A stretch of DNA of 64,000 nt from Balneolaceae bacterium (GCA_017640605.1 JAEPQH010000002.1:302142-366141); one strand, 5' to 3'; shown: positions 43,101 to 52,834, counted from the first letter of the stretch. Numbers and translations: made by a program. Notes: generated by a model not told the origin, from the sequence alone.

Positions 43101-46100
43101 GCAAGACCGGCCTGATCATCGATGGAGTAATTAAAATCTCTCTCGATGGAAGGCGTAACGGGCTGGCGGTACTCGTAGAAGTTGTTTTCCAAATCGTTAC
43201 CCATTCTAATTACCAGCTCGGCATCTCCTCGTTCATCAAAACCTTCACCGTGCACGAACATGCGCATATTGGAGTAATTCAGCAGATTTAAATTACCGGT
43301 ATAGACTCGTTTTACCATGTGAATTTCGCCGGCTCCCAATCCTTCTACACTTAATACCAACGACTGCTCGTTTTGCACGGTCTGTACCTGTGCTCCACGG
43401 TTAATAGCTCTGATAGAACCTTCGGGTTGGCGATACGGAAACGGAACACGGTTCGCATTTTCTTCAATATTGATGGTCGAAACCTGAAATCCATCAAGGT
43501 TAGCCGGTGATTCTGTGAGGTTATCCACCTTATTCCATTGACTCCCAACAAATTCAAAGGTCGCAAATCGAAGGGTAAACGGTTTTTTATAACCACTCAT
43601 CCACACCCGCATGTGCGAGATATTTTGGAAGCTCTCTATTTCGCCATATCTCCGGGTAAAGTCTTTTAGTGGAATTCGAACCAAATACCATGTTTTGTAA
43701 TAAGGGTCTTTGTCGATTTTGTCGACGATATACGTTCCGGGCGCTCCTACTTCCAAACCGTTAACATCAGCCGGATTAAAATCCAGCTCATACTGATAGT
43801 ATGAATTTGTTTGCAGAATACTAGAGGAACTAATCAGCCCTTCCGTATCAGGTTTTAATGTAATGGCGGTTTTGTTATCACTTCCACCACTCTCGGGCGT
43901 ATTGCCATCGTGATAACCGAGCAAGCGATAAAAGCGATCTTTAAGTGGTAAATCACGCACTTTGGTTTCACCATAATACACGTAATCGTCGTTGGAGGGA
44001 TCTGCAGCAATGGCTTCAAATTCTGGAGAAGACTCGCCGTATTGCTCGCGCATTCGATCCACAAATTCCTGAAAAATCACGCCCTCATTTCGATTTTCGG
44101 CCCCAAAAGTGCCCGGATTTGGAGCACCATCTAACCCAACATCTTCTAATGCTCGCTGATCAGTAGAAAACTGTCCAAGCGGAACAGGTGGTGTTGGTGG
44201 GATGTAAGACCGAGGCTGTCCGCTGGGATCATCCTCCGTTAAATTATTGATGGTAGTAGATAAACCATCTTCGGTGTTAAGGCGAGCATTCGGAATAATA
44301 TCCTCCGAAATGGTACCCAAATCGATGTAGATCTTTCCGTCGTAATCAAGTTCCTGACCGGTTGGTTCCTGTCCTTCCGGTAAAATTGCCTGCACCCAGA
44401 ATTCTAAAAATTCAATATTATTTTGAACCAAATCCTCCTGCCCGGTTGGTATTACAGCAGTCATTCCGCCCCAGGTACGTTCGGGTTGCATATCCAGCAG
44501 ATCTTTCAAATTGTAATTGTAATTGTACTGCCCACGAGCTTTAGGATTGTAGTAAATATCCAACGAAGTAATACGGTCGGTTTCTTGCTGGCTAACCACC
44601 CGGCCCTGAAAAATGTCGTTGATTTGAATGGTTTCTACCTCAGGCGTTACTTGTGCTTGTGTTGCCTGAATATTCCTTGGAATAGCATACCAAGAGAATT
44701 GCGACCGTAAATCGGCTCGGTCTTTTCGAAATTGAGGAGTTTGTAGTGTGGTTGAGTTTACTCCATTAAAAAAGTCGGCATCTTCATCTAAGCCTGGAAG
44801 TGCAGCTGGTGCAGAGGCGAGGTTCCATCGTGTTGGATTAGAGAAGTTGATGGTATATTCGGCCCCTTCAAAATCGTCGATAAAAACCAATCCATTTTCT
44901 TCATCTTTATATAAGTCGCCCCGGTCGATGGCTTCCTGAACGGCATTGGTTTGCGCAACACCCGGCCGTAATTGGGCAAATTCGCCACTAAAACTGATAT
45001 TACTTTCAGCACGGGTTTGTAACAACGGAATCTTATCAATGAACCGGGTGATGAATGGTGTATCAAAATTTGCCTTGGCATCTAAACCTAGGATAGTGTT
45101 GTTAATCGGCTCGTTTCCAATTCTGATTTTATCAGATAATGGCTGTTCTTTCAGTTTAAAAAACGTGCTTCCAATACTAATATCTTCGCTAATCGTGTAT
45201 TCAGCTCGAACTCCGGTAAAGTTCTTTTGCCCAATTAACGCAAACTGATTGTTCTCGTATTCGACTTCAATTTCTTGCCCGGGTGCGAGATAACGTTCAT
45301 TTAAAATGGTAAGAGATCCAAAGGAATAGTCTACTTGATAATCAACATCTTCAACTAAAGTTACGCCATTTGCAGTAACTGTAACCGAACCTTCAACCAA
45401 ACCAAACTGAAGAACAAAATTCCCTGAAACTCCTCCTTTTGATGTTCCCGTTATCGCATAAAAAGTATTTTTTGAAGAGCGTTTTGCATCGATTGGTTTA
45501 AGATCATAGAGTTCGGTAAACGACAATGATTCTACCACAGAATCGGGTGCATTTGTAGAATTTTGCAATACATCTGCAATACGATCGCCGAAGGGTTCAA
45601 GATATGGAAACATAATGCGACCGGAACCTGCATCTAAGGTAATACCGGTAAAATCAATTTGATTATCCGAACCAATCGAACCATCCGTTTGCTGACGATC
45701 TAAGCCAAGGTCTGCAAGTAATGTCTCTCCTCTTCCAGGTAGATTTACTTCCGGAATATTATTTCTTGTATCGGCAATTTCGAGCTCAAAGCCTTCCTGA
45801 GTAATGCCGGAAACCCCTAGTGAGTAAATATTTCGCATGGTTAATGGCCACGCACGATCTTCGGTAGTCATACCACCGGGTCGGATCAATTTGAGGTACG
45901 TTCTGCTTGAACTTTGAGTGTCCAATTCACCAACCTGAATTACCTCAGCTTGATTTTGTGGATTGCTATACGTGTAGGCTACCGCAATAGCATCACCTGT
46001 ATTGATGAAGCTTTTCATGCTGATATATCCAAGCGAATAGTTTACGGTGTAGTCTACACCTTCTACTAATTGCTCGAAAATGGCATCCACATATTCCTGA

Positions 46101-47371
46101 GAGGAAACTCCAAAATCTTCGTTAGTGGCATTACTATCGGTGGGGCGTAATTCTTCTAATGTACTGATGGCATAGCGATCAAAGTCGTTGCCGGGTAACC
46201 CGTAAGCGCCGTTTCCTTCATCATTCACACCAAGATCGAGTAAGGCAATAGCACTTACCGTGTTAATTCCCGGCACCTGCTCAGCCTTACGAACATACAC
46301 TTGAATCTCGGTAATCTGATAGGGCTGAATGATTTGTTGTGGATTAGACAGCGCGCGTTCAAACTCCTGTCGATTATAGAAATCAAGGAAAAAGTGCCGA
46401 CCATCTTCATAATCAGCGGGGCGTAGTTCAATAGTATTTTCCTGAGAACCGCCCGAAATACTTTGCGTATTGCTCTCACCTCGTTGTTGAGAAACCACCG
46501 TTGTTACTTTGAGTGGACCTAACTCTGATACCGCTTTAATCCCAAAAAGAGAACTTCCCCCTTTAACCAGCGAGTTTCCGGTTGCCATCGATACGTTCCC
46601 CATCTCGATGCTTTTGATAATTTCATCCTCGTACCCTTGATAGCGTATACTTAATCGGTTTTCGAAATCAAATTGGCGTTCGGTATCCCAATCGGTAGCA
46701 ATAGTTAACTTATCCCCGATGGTACCCTGGATGTTAAGCTGTAAATTCTGATTGAACGTCGGATCAACGCGAGTTCTTAAATCGGGTGGCAATGTTCCAT
46801 CATCGAGTTTTTGAACCGAGGCGCCCACATTCATGTTTGCTGATCCATTAACACGTAAATTCACCTCATTACTACCAAAAATGGTAGAAAATGCAGAATT
46901 CTCTCCGCCTGGAACGTTTATGCTAAAATCGAGCAATCCGCGGCTTTCCTGTTGCTGATTCTTCGACTCTTGTACCAACTTTGCCCGGATACGATCTTTC
47001 GACTGCTGTTTCTTTAACTCCGAGTATCCTTCGAAATTGGTAACCGTTGGAATAGTAGTTCCAAAACCAAGTACATTGGTTTGAACTCGGTAGGTATTCA
47101 GCGAGTCCCAGGTTGTTCTGGTGGTAACATTTGCCTCTGAAATTGAATACAGTTTACCCGAGTTTAGCTTAGGTAGTTTGCTAACAAAACTAATTCGCTG
47201 TGCGCTAAAAATTTTCGTACCGGCGGCAAGTGTATCGGGTACATCTACAAACACAGAGTCAGAGTCGGATCGATCCTGCGCATGTGCAGTGCGTACTCCA
47301 AAAACCACAGTTAAAATTGCGATAACTGCTAGCCAACCGGAAGACCTAAGAAAGTGTGGTGCCGAAATAAT
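40085..47371 (-). CDS. sprA: SprA, outer-membrane translocon of the type IX secretion system
   Basis: About 2,430 residues, the size of SprA (a 36-strand barrel). Recognisable pieces: 'FLDFYNRQEFERALSNPQQI', plug and cap regions, repeated 'RFSINFSDISKRNSKS' and 'SLTFSSGLTRNYSESKRR' strands, and a C-terminal 'SNFEYTYSRIQSNNIPTRTN'. It carries T9SS cargo across the outer membrane. Start: the first ordinary start codon (GTG at 47308) gives only 'VVFGVRTAHAQ', without a signal core; the frame continues upstream as a full signal peptide ('HFLRSSGWLAVIAILTVVFG', cut after 'AHA'). No ATG, GTG or TTG exists before the stop at 47432-47434, so ATT at 47371 or 47368 is the best candidate. Confidence 0.9.
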   Translation of the reverse strand: MISAPHFLRSSGWLAVIAILTVVFGVRTAHAQDRSDSDSVFVDVPDTLAAGTKIFSAQRISFVSKLPKLNSGKLYSISEANVTTRTTWDSLNTYRVQTNVLGFGTTIPTVTNFEGYSELKKQQSKDRIRAKLVQESKNQQQESRGLLDFSINVPGGENSAFSTIFGSNEVNLRVNGSANMNVGASVQKLDDGTLPPDLRTRVDPTFNQNLQLNIQGTIGDKLTIATDWDTERQFDFENRLSIRYQGYEDEIIKSIEMGNVSMATGNSLVKGGSSLFGIKAVSELGPLKVTTVVSQQRGESNTQSISGGSQENTIELRPADYEDGRHFFLDFYNRQEFERALSNPQQIIQPYQITEIQVYVRKAEQVPGINTVSAIALLDLGVNDEGNGAYGLPGNDFDRYAISTLEELRPTDSNATNEDFGVSSQEYVDAIFEQLVEGVDYTVNYSLGYISMKSFINTGDAIAVAYTYSNPQNQAEVIQVGELDTQSSSRTYLKLIRPGGMTTEDRAWPLTMRNIYSLGVSGITQEGFELEIADTRNNIPEVNLPGRGETLLADLGLDRQQTDGSIGSDNQIDFTGITLDAGSGRIMFPYLEPFGDRIADVLQNSTNAPDSVVESLSFTELYDLKPIDAKRSSKNTFYAITGTSKGGVSGNFVLQFGLVEGSVTVTANGVTLVEDVDYQVDYSFGSLTILNERYLAPGQEIEVEYENNQFALIGQKNFTGVRAEYTISEDISIGSTFFKLKEQPLSDKIRIGNEPINNTILGLDAKANFDTPFITRFIDKIPLLQTRAESNISFSGEFAQLRPGVAQTNAVQEAIDRGDLYKDEENGLVFIDDFEGAEYTINFSNPTRWNLASAPAALPGLDEDADFFNGVNSTTLQTPQFRKDRADLRSQFSWYAIPRNIQATQAQVTPEVETIQINDIFQGRVVSQQETDRITSLDIYYNPKARGQYNYNYNLKDLLDMQPERTWGGMTAVIPTGQEDLVQNNIEFLEFWVQAILPEGQEPTGQELDYDGKIYIDLGTISEDIIPNARLNTEDGLSTTINNLTEDDPSGQPRSYIPPTPPVPLGQFSTDQRALEDVGLDGAPNPGTFGAENRNEGVIFQEFVDRMREQYGESSPEFEAIAADPSNDDYVYYGETKVRDLPLKDRFYRLLGYHDGNTPESGGSDNKTAITLKPDTEGLISSSSILQTNSYYQYELDFNPADVNGLEVGAPGTYIVDKIDKDPYYKTWYLVRIPLKDFTRRYGEIESFQNISHMRVWMSGYKKPFTLRFATFEFVGSQWNKVDNLTESPANLDGFQVSTINIEENANRVPFPYRQPEGSIRAINRGAQVQTVQNEQSLVLSVEGLGAGEIHMVKRVYTGNLNLLNYSNMRMFVHGEGFDERGDAELVIRMGNDLENNFYEYRQPVTPSIERDFNYSIDDQAGLAADAQDIWLYDENSMNIIISALNVLKQNRNASDWDPSQLFEQKGLLGEEGVEGAVLAIKGNPSLDKVSEIGLGIRNPFDPSDVNTKGVASLDAQFWLNELRVSGFDNEKGWAANAKSSVKLADFATVNANMTRRTNGFGGLESQFESRSVSEQFGYNLSSTINLHKLVPDRFGWNFPVTISTTRDTQTPKFLPDQGDIRLTDFKDAVNSNENLTAVQKRDSISTRIEDIQTINERFSINFSDISKRNSKSNLAKYTIDNLRLSYVYNTGNSQNPQLQFQNKWDYQASVSYNLSLRRVKLFTPFGFTRNIPLVKVLSGFRMGYLPSSLTFSSGLTRNYSESKRRSLADPTAIQPLQQSHNFTQRNNFGLNYNLTPSIPISFRTSTNFDLANAGIESRNATGADSLAFDVKPTFDVLQSIVSDTLTARRSTYQETYSASWRPNLNNIKPLDWLTYSLSYGGGFQWNNSPRGSNLGASVSNNFQLDNSIKIDVEDILGKIGFIGKMKEANDQETKDRKAAKEARKREAEQNVADSLRTPRPAPDLVGDATYIGRKLFLAAFSMKELSGSYKRTKTGSQPGYQGKSQIFYAFNTPGSDNYSPPFAYRTGFSDRISQEQLIDNLDGDVNVQLPANNSINDTFTAKTRINLFPNLTIDLDWSAAINNRSTTTITVTPDGEYSSVVSESGGYTSSVWAFGDGYGTLFRNQLETAYEDINEGSDVIADSLGNNDGKFVLNRNTLEEDFRDAYLGSNVNGLGSKGLFVFPRPGWRINWNRFQDYLPFVGQFLSNATLSHSYRGSYKVDWALNTLTGAQSPQSIGSTYEIIDDRRRFEPTTLRAERRFSPLVKLSMTWKSNLRTEFGYDRSTISTFAIASKRATETLSQGIDFSMNYTFRNVKMKLFPKIRNNIDLSLRGSYKNDTELSYKLDSDIGNALIPNAPNTLPVEDAEILSSRETGQQRINGTFSVGYKISSSISSNFEYTYSRIQSNNIPTRTNHDIRFNVRIAISSR

Positions 47372-47581
47372 TTCTACAGAATTGTGAACGTTTTGTAGCT
47401 GTACTCGATAGGCTGATTTTTTAGATGATACTTAATTTAAAATAGACGCAGATAATACCATATATTTGAGTATGTTGAAAGTGATTCGAGACATAAAGAG
47501 CATGAAAAACAGCTACTCGAAACCACTTCTACCACTACGTATCAGGTCAACGAAAAGTATACGCATTCATCACACACGGCA

Positions 47582-49024
47582 TTGAATTTCTGGAAAAATA
47601 AAATACAGCTCGATCTACTGCTAAGGCATGTTGGACCTTTTCTGTTTTGCTTTTTTACTATGATGTTTCTGCTATTAATGCAGTTTCTGATTTTGCATGT
47701 CGACAAGCTGATCGGAAAAGATATTCCCATGAATGTGATTATCGAACTGATTGCTACCAATTTGGCGTATATGGTGGTTTTAGCCGCTCCTATGGCAGTA
47801 TTGGTGGCTACATTGATGGCATTCGGTAAATTTTCTGAGCTTAACGAACTCACTGCACTTCGAGCTTCGGGGATTAATCCGATTCAAATAATTCTACCGG
47901 TACTTGTAGCCGCTTTTGTTCTTGGTTTTGGTTTGATTTGGTTTTCGAACAATGTGCTACCCGAAGCCAATAGTAAAGCTCGCTCGTTGTTCATGGATAT
48001 ACGAGTAAAAAAACCCGGCTTCGATTTAAAGCCTAATGTGTTCTACAACGGCATTGAAGGATACACCTTTTTAGTGCGCGAAATCGATAATGAAACCGAT
48101 AGTTTGTACAACGTAACTTTGTTTCAGGAGCCGGGAAATCATCGAAAACGCGCTTATATTAGGGCAAATCAGGGCTTTTTACGAAGCGAAGGATCAGAGG
48201 GCTTAACGCTGATTCTTGAAGAAGGAGAGATTCTCCGCTATATGGACAGAAACCGGCAAACGGGTAACGAAAATATCGAGAAAACCCAATTCGATAAGTA
48301 CCGTCTTACCTTCGATTTATCAGAACTTGCTTTTACCCGTTCCGACCCCGATGGCCGGAGTGATAGCGATCGAACTATGAGTGCACAGGCAATGGCGGTG
48401 GTTGTGGATACACTTCGTAGCGAAATCAACGCATATACGCTAGATTCTTCCGATAACAGCAGCTTCGATTATTTATACGGCGAGGAAGTTTCCAATCCTT
48501 TTATTCCCATTCGCGATCTCAACTTCAAGCCCGATACTCTGCATCAAAGAACAGCTCTCCCGGAAGCAGCAGATTTTTATACTCTACGTTTTGTACCAAA
48601 AGACTCCCAGCAAAAACGAATTGTAGACCTTGCCCGAACCAACATTCAGCAGGATAACTCCTATTTCGAAACGGTAAGTTCAAATATGCTTTGGCGAATG
48701 AAAAGGGTGAGTAAATATTTGGTTGAAATCCATAAAAAAGTATCCATTCCTATGGCATGCGTTGTATTTGTTTTACTAGGCGCACCCATTGGAATGATGA
48801 CGCGAAAAGGGAATTTTGGATATGCTGCTATCATCAGTGCGGTGATTTTAACTATCTATTTCGTATCCATAATACAAGGAGAAAAACTGGCCGATCGCTT
48901 ATTCATCAGTCCATTTTTGGGGATGTGGGCATTCAACATTGTGTTTTCCATTGTTGGAATTGGAATGATACTACATCTATCCACCGAACTCAGAATAACC
49001 AAACTATTTAGGCGCAGTGATTAA
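47582..49024 (+). CDS. LptF/LptG family permease, first copy
   Basis: A 480-residue YjgP/YjgQ-type protein: three N-terminal helices including 'NLAYMVVLAAPMAVLVATLMAFG', the conserved 'SELNELTALRASGINPIQIILP', a periplasmic jelly-roll (about 150-380), and three C-terminal helices. It would be half of the LptB2FG complex that extracts lipopolysaccharide from the inner membrane for transport to the outer leaflet. The frame starts with TTG at 47582; the protein begins directly with the usual membrane leader. It is divergent from sprA and overlaps the next permease gene by 8 bp, so both are one operon. Confidence 0.88.
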   Translation: MNFWKNKIQLDLLLRHVGPFLFCFFTMMFLLLMQFLILHVDKLIGKDIPMNVIIELIATNLAYMVVLAAPMAVLVATLMAFGKFSELNELTALRASGINPIQIILPVLVAAFVLGFGLIWFSNNVLPEANSKARSLFMDIRVKKPGFDLKPNVFYNGIEGYTFLVREIDNETDSLYNVTLFQEPGNHRKRAYIRANQGFLRSEGSEGLTLILEEGEILRYMDRNRQTGNENIEKTQFDKYRLTFDLSELAFTRSDPDGRSDSDRTMSAQAMAVVVDTLRSEINAYTLDSSDNSSFDYLYGEEVSNPFIPIRDLNFKPDTLHQRTALPEAADFYTLRFVPKDSQQKRIVDLARTNIQQDNSYFETVSSNMLWRMKRVSKYLVEIHKKVSIPMACVVFVLLGAPIGMMTRKGNFGYAAIISAVILTIYFVSIIQGEKLADRLFISPFLGMWAFNIVFSIVGIGMILHLSTELRITKLFRRSD

Positions 49025-50099
49025 ACATTTCGATCGCTACATATTTCTACGGTTATTCACCATCACTGTATTTGTACTGCTGATTTTCATTTTCATTTTT
49101 ATAATGATTGATTTCTCAGAAAACAGCGATGATTTCACCGACAGAGGCGCAACACTAAAAGAAATATGGACTCAATACTATGTGCCCTATATCCCGGAAA
49201 TGATTCGGCTTGTAATCCCGGTTGCTATTTTTTCGGCCTGTTTGTTTTTAACCGGACAATTATCGGAGCGATTAGAAATTACAGCATTTAAAGCAGCCGG
49301 AATAAGTCTTTACCGCTTAATTCTACCGTACTTTACGTTTGCACTTGTTGCTGCCGGAACCATTAGTTTTTTGGATTCCTATACCATCCCAAAATCAAAC
49401 AAAAAACGCATCACCTTCGAAAATCAATACTTGAAGCAAAAAAACGAGCGTATTGATCGCAGTGATATTTACCGAGAATTATCCCCTAACAGTATACTAG
49501 AAGTAAATTATTTTGATGAAAATCAGCTAACCGCATATCAAGTACGATTTGTTGAGTACGACAGTTTAACCATCAAAAAAACCCTTCTCGCCACCAGTAT
49601 GAGCTGGAATAGAGAGAAAGATCATTGGGTTTTAACTTCTGTTACAGAGCGCACTTATTCCGATTCCGGGTATGTGCAAACAAGATTTTCCGGCAAAGAT
49701 ACTACTCTTAGTATTTTACCTCAGGATTTGGCTCGGTCCACTTCAGATATTTATCAATTATCGTATCGCGAAGCTGTCGATTACATCGAATCAATCAAAC
49801 GCAGTGGTGCCGGTGGGGTAAATATTCCAACTGTTCAATATTACGGCAGGCTTGCCTATCCTCTCTCAATAATTGTAGTAATATTAATAGGATTTGCCGT
49901 AGCATCGGTTCGCCGAAGAGGTGGCAAAGGTATTTACTTAGCCGTTGGGCTTACCATCAGTTTTTTGTATCTGGCCTTTATGAAAATCGCTGAACCTTTT
50001 GGGTATTACGGAACTATATCGCCGGCTATGGCGGCAGCACTGCCACACATTTCTTTTTTACTTGTAGGCTTAATCCTACTTATCAACACAAAAAAGTAA
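49017..50099 (+). CDS. LptF/LptG family permease, second copy
   Basis: A 360-residue partner: 'DRYIFLRLFTITVFVLLIFI', 'VIPVAIFSACLFLTGQLSER', 'LEITAFKAAGISLYRLILPY', jelly-roll domain, then three helices ending 'SFLLVGLILLINTKK'. Together the two genes would give the LptF-LptG heterodimer; which is F and which is G cannot be told safely. The GTG start at 49017 overlaps the first gene. The ATPase LptB is not in the window. Confidence 0.9.
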   Translation: MIKHFDRYIFLRLFTITVFVLLIFIFIFIMIDFSENSDDFTDRGATLKEIWTQYYVPYIPEMIRLVIPVAIFSACLFLTGQLSERLEITAFKAAGISLYRLILPYFTFALVAAGTISFLDSYTIPKSNKKRITFENQYLKQKNERIDRSDIYRELSPNSILEVNYFDENQLTAYQVRFVEYDSLTIKKTLLATSMSWNREKDHWVLTSVTERTYSDSGYVQTRFSGKDTTLSILPQDLARSTSDIYQLSYREAVDYIESIKRSGAGGVNIPTVQYYGRLAYPLSIIVVILIGFAVASVRRRGGKGIYLAVGLTISFLYLAFMKIAEPFGYYGTISPAMAAALPHISFLLVGLILLINTKK

Positions 50100-50111
50100 T
50101 TCTTAAAATGC

Positions 50112-50432
50112 TCAGGCTTCCGGCTGAGGTCCGCGATACATAGGAATTTCTACTTTTTCGCGGGTATTAATAGGGCCATGCTCTTCTTCATACCGCTGCA
50201 CATTATCATTTAGTGCATTTGCTAATCGCTTAGCATGGTCGGGAGTTAAGATCATTCGTTTCGCTACTTTTGCCTTCGGAACTCCGGGCATTACTGCGAT
50301 AAAATCAAGAATGAACTCGGAAGGTGAATGTGTAATCATCACCAAGTTTGAATACGTTCCTGAAGCTTCCTCACTGGGTAGTTCAATCTCTAAGTTTTTA
50401 CCGGGTGCGCCTGTTTGATTATTCTGAGCCAT
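50112..50432 (-). CDS. DUF3467 protein
   Basis: A 106-residue cytoplasmic protein with the DUF3467 core 'EEASGTYSNLVMITHSPSEFILDFIAVMPG' and 'RMILTPDHAKRLANALNDNV'. This small beta-rich family is widespread in Bacteroidota and has no assigned function. It lies 6 bp after the cysteine synthase gene on the same strand, so co-transcription is likely. Confidence 0.85.
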   Translation of the reverse strand: MAQNNQTGAPGKNLEIELPSEEASGTYSNLVMITHSPSEFILDFIAVMPGVPKAKVAKRMILTPDHAKRLANALNDNVQRYEEEHGPINTREKVEIPMYRGPQPEA

Positions 50433-50438
50433 AATATG

Positions 50439-51422
50439 TTAGTCTAAAAATCCTTGTTCTTTCATCCATTCGTCGTTGTACACTTTAGCAATATACCGTG
50501 TGCCTGAATCCGGTAATACAATTACCATCATATCATCTTTTTTTAATGGATGTTCTTCGATGTACTTTTTTGCTCCTGCAACAGCCGCGCCACAACTCCA
50601 GCCAATAAACAACCCTTCATCCTTTGCCATTGCTCTGGTCTCAAGTGCCGATTCCTTATCATTTACTTGCAGTACATCATCAATATATTCAAACTCTATG
50701 GTGCCGGGTATGATATCTTCCCCAATTCCTTCAGTCATGTAGGGTTTGATCTCATTTTTATCAAATTCACCGGTTTCAAAATATTTTTTATACACCGACC
50801 CAACCGAGTCAATCCCAATCACTTTGATGTCAGGATTTTTCTCTTTCAGATATTTACCTACTCCTGAAATCGTACCACCCGTTCCCATTCCTGCTACGTA
50901 ATGGGTAATCTTACCTTCTGTCTGTTCCCAAATTTCAGGACCTGTTGTTTCGTAGTGTGCTTGTAAGTTCGATTTATTATCGTATTGATTTGGGTAGTAG
51001 CAGTTTTCGGTTTCTTTTGCCAATCGCGCAGCTACCGAGTAATAACTTCGTGGATCTTCGGGCTCAACATTGGTTGGACAAACGATAACTTCTGCGCCCA
51101 ACGCTTTTAAAATATCTACTTTGCTTTTGCTTTGCTTATCGGTGGTGGTAAAAATGCACTTATAGCCTTTTGCAATAGCCACCAATGCAAGTCCCATTCC
51201 GGTATTTCCGGAAGTCCCCTCAACGATAGTGCCTCCGGGTTTCAATAACCCTTTAGCTTCTGCATCTTCAATCATTTTAACAGCTATACGATCTTTAATT
51301 GAGTTGCCCGGATTGAAATACTCAACTTTAGTTAAAACGGTGCCTTCTGTTGCGCCCATGACTTTATTGAGTTTAACGAGCGGAGTATTTCCAATCGCTT
51401 CTGTAATGGAATTGAGATACAT
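50439..51422 (-). CDS. PLP-dependent cysteine synthase / cystathionine beta-synthase-like
   Basis: A 327-residue fold-type II PLP enzyme: Lys in 'GNSIKDRIAVKMIEDAEAKG', phosphate-binding 'VEGTSGNTGMGLALVAIAKG', substrate loop 'GTGGTISGVGKYLKEKNPDI', and the C-terminal Ser in 'VLPDSGTRYI'. The 'PTNVEPEDPRSYYSVA' and 'NQYDNKSNLQAHYETTGPEI' blocks are closer to cystathionine beta-synthase than to E. coli CysK, but the regulatory CBS pair is absent. It could make cysteine from O-acetylserine or cystathionine from homocysteine. Confidence 0.85.
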   Translation of the reverse strand: MYLNSITEAIGNTPLVKLNKVMGATEGTVLTKVEYFNPGNSIKDRIAVKMIEDAEAKGLLKPGGTIVEGTSGNTGMGLALVAIAKGYKCIFTTTDKQSKSKVDILKALGAEVIVCPTNVEPEDPRSYYSVAARLAKETENCYYPNQYDNKSNLQAHYETTGPEIWEQTEGKITHYVAGMGTGGTISGVGKYLKEKNPDIKVIGIDSVGSVYKKYFETGEFDKNEIKPYMTEGIGEDIIPGTIEFEYIDDVLQVNDKESALETRAMAKDEGLFIGWSCGAAVAGAKKYIEEHPLKKDDMMVIVLPDSGTRYIAKVYNDEWMKEQGFLD

Positions 51423-51513
51423 TAATTAATAGTTAATGGGTTATGAATTTGATTTCCAAAACTAAGAAATATCTGTACGAACAGACAGAAAGAATCGTGC
51501 GCTTATTTCTCAG

Positions 51514-52419
51514 CTACTGATTGAAATGATACGAGAACTCCCCGGAATTCATTCCACCAATAAAACCAATACCATTTTCGACCGATCCTGATTCGAATAA
51601 ATTATCGGTGGAAACATCCTCCCCATCCAAAAACTCCCAATCTGAGCTTAAATGATAATATCTGATGGTGATTTCATTCGAATTAAGCTCATCACAGTCA
51701 ACTGTTGCCGGCCAGAATCTTGGGTTTACATGCACAAATCGTTCATCATTTAATGGAAAATGATCGAATAGAAAGTGACGGATACTTAATCGGGCTGTTA
51801 AACTGTCGGTATTTGCAATGCGTGTGGGTTTGTCAACAGTTCGGGTTCTGGCCCAAATTTTTCTTCCGTTATATTCGAAGCCGGAAAACATAAAAACCTG
51901 CTCTCCTTCCTTCACATTGGTGAAAACAAACTCGTGCTCTGTTCTGCATTCAGTATCCGGCTCACCAAATCCTGTATCATTATTAATACCCAATGTATCG
52001 ACGGATGGAACAGTTATACCCGGTGTAGTTACAATCGCAGTCGATGATTTACCATCCGGCCCACGCGCTGTAATACGATAGGATGCTTCCGGTACTAGTT
52101 GTTTACGAATAGGAAAATTTAGCGTGTAATTTCCATTGAAATTGATCACCATCGGATCTAATCTACTTTGAGTACCGGCTGAAATATCCTCGAACTCAAC
52201 TTCCACAGGTTCTAAACTTGCACTGTCTTGCAATAAATAGGTTTGAGTATTCTTCACTCGAACTACATGAACGGTATCACTGAGATTTAAGGCACCGTAC
52301 ATCGAATAATTATCCTCACGTTCTTCAAAAGGATCAACAGCTCGATTATCACAATGTAGTGTTAGGAGCACAATTATTGAAAAGATACAGAATTGAATTC
52401 TTGTCGTATTAATCTGCAA
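51514..52419 (-). CDS. lipoprotein, DUF4249-like
   Basis: A 301-residue secreted protein with a hydrophobic N-terminus and lipobox 'LLTLHC' near residue 23. The rest is beta-rich, with an early 'SMYGALNLSDTVHVVRVKNT' followed by 'ASYRITARGPDGKSSTAIVTTPG', as in the DUF4249-type lipoproteins found next to TonB receptors. No receptor is next to it here. The identification is weak; function unknown. Confidence 0.5.
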   Translation of the reverse strand: MQINTTRIQFCIFSIIVLLTLHCDNRAVDPFEEREDNYSMYGALNLSDTVHVVRVKNTQTYLLQDSASLEPVEVEFEDISAGTQSRLDPMVINFNGNYTLNFPIRKQLVPEASYRITARGPDGKSSTAIVTTPGITVPSVDTLGINNDTGFGEPDTECRTEHEFVFTNVKEGEQVFMFSGFEYNGRKIWARTRTVDKPTRIANTDSLTARLSIRHFLFDHFPLNDERFVHVNPRFWPATVDCDELNSNEITIRYYHLSSDWEFLDGEDVSTDNLFESGSVENGIGFIGGMNSGEFSYHFNQ

Positions 52420-52558
52420 TGCAAATATGTTTGAAAATGAATAGCTACTTGTTTTTCGACCGCAATAATAACGCTAAAATCTTAGAATATTTGATCGGAA
52501 CCGAATTTTGTCAAAGTTTTATATAACCGTAAATTACGCTAAAGAAATTCATACAATT

Positions 52559-52834
52559 ATGTTCATCGAGCAAAAGAAACCAAAAGATTACGACTGCGGC
52601 TATAATTTAGATTTAATGATAGCCGCCATACCTAAATTGCCAGAAGGCGAAGAACGCCAAGCTTATGCAAAGCGAGTGGTTGGTTTAATCAAACAAAGCC
52701 ATCCAAATTGGGTAAATGAAGACGGTACAAGCAAAGCGGCCTGGGATTATTTATACGAGCTAGCCGATTTTGATCTGGAAGCTCTCGGAATTCATAATCC
52801 ATTCAATACCGGCGAACAAGACGACGCCCGTTAA
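52559..52834 (+). CDS. small conserved protein, DUF4290-like
   Basis: From the ATG at 52559 the product is about 91 residues: 'MFIEQKKPKDYDCGYNLDLM', 'PKLPEGEERQAYAKRVVGLI' and 'DYLYELADFDLEALGIHNPF'. The layout recalls the DUF4290 family of Bacteroidota ('...EDREER...CA'), but is shorter. It is cytoplasmic with no known role. An upstream TTG at 52508 would add 17 residues and is less likely. It precedes menF by 86 bp. Confidence 0.55.
   Translation: MFIEQKKPKDYDCGYNLDLMIAAIPKLPEGEERQAYAKRVVGLIKQSHPNWVNEDGTSKAAWDYLYELADFDLEALGIHNPFNTGEQDDAR

Noticed and set aside
44423..45248. Several 60-100 residue frames opposite sprA
   Set aside because: All are shadows of the 2.4-kb-plus conserved sprA coding region, with no ribosome binding sites or recognisable motifs.
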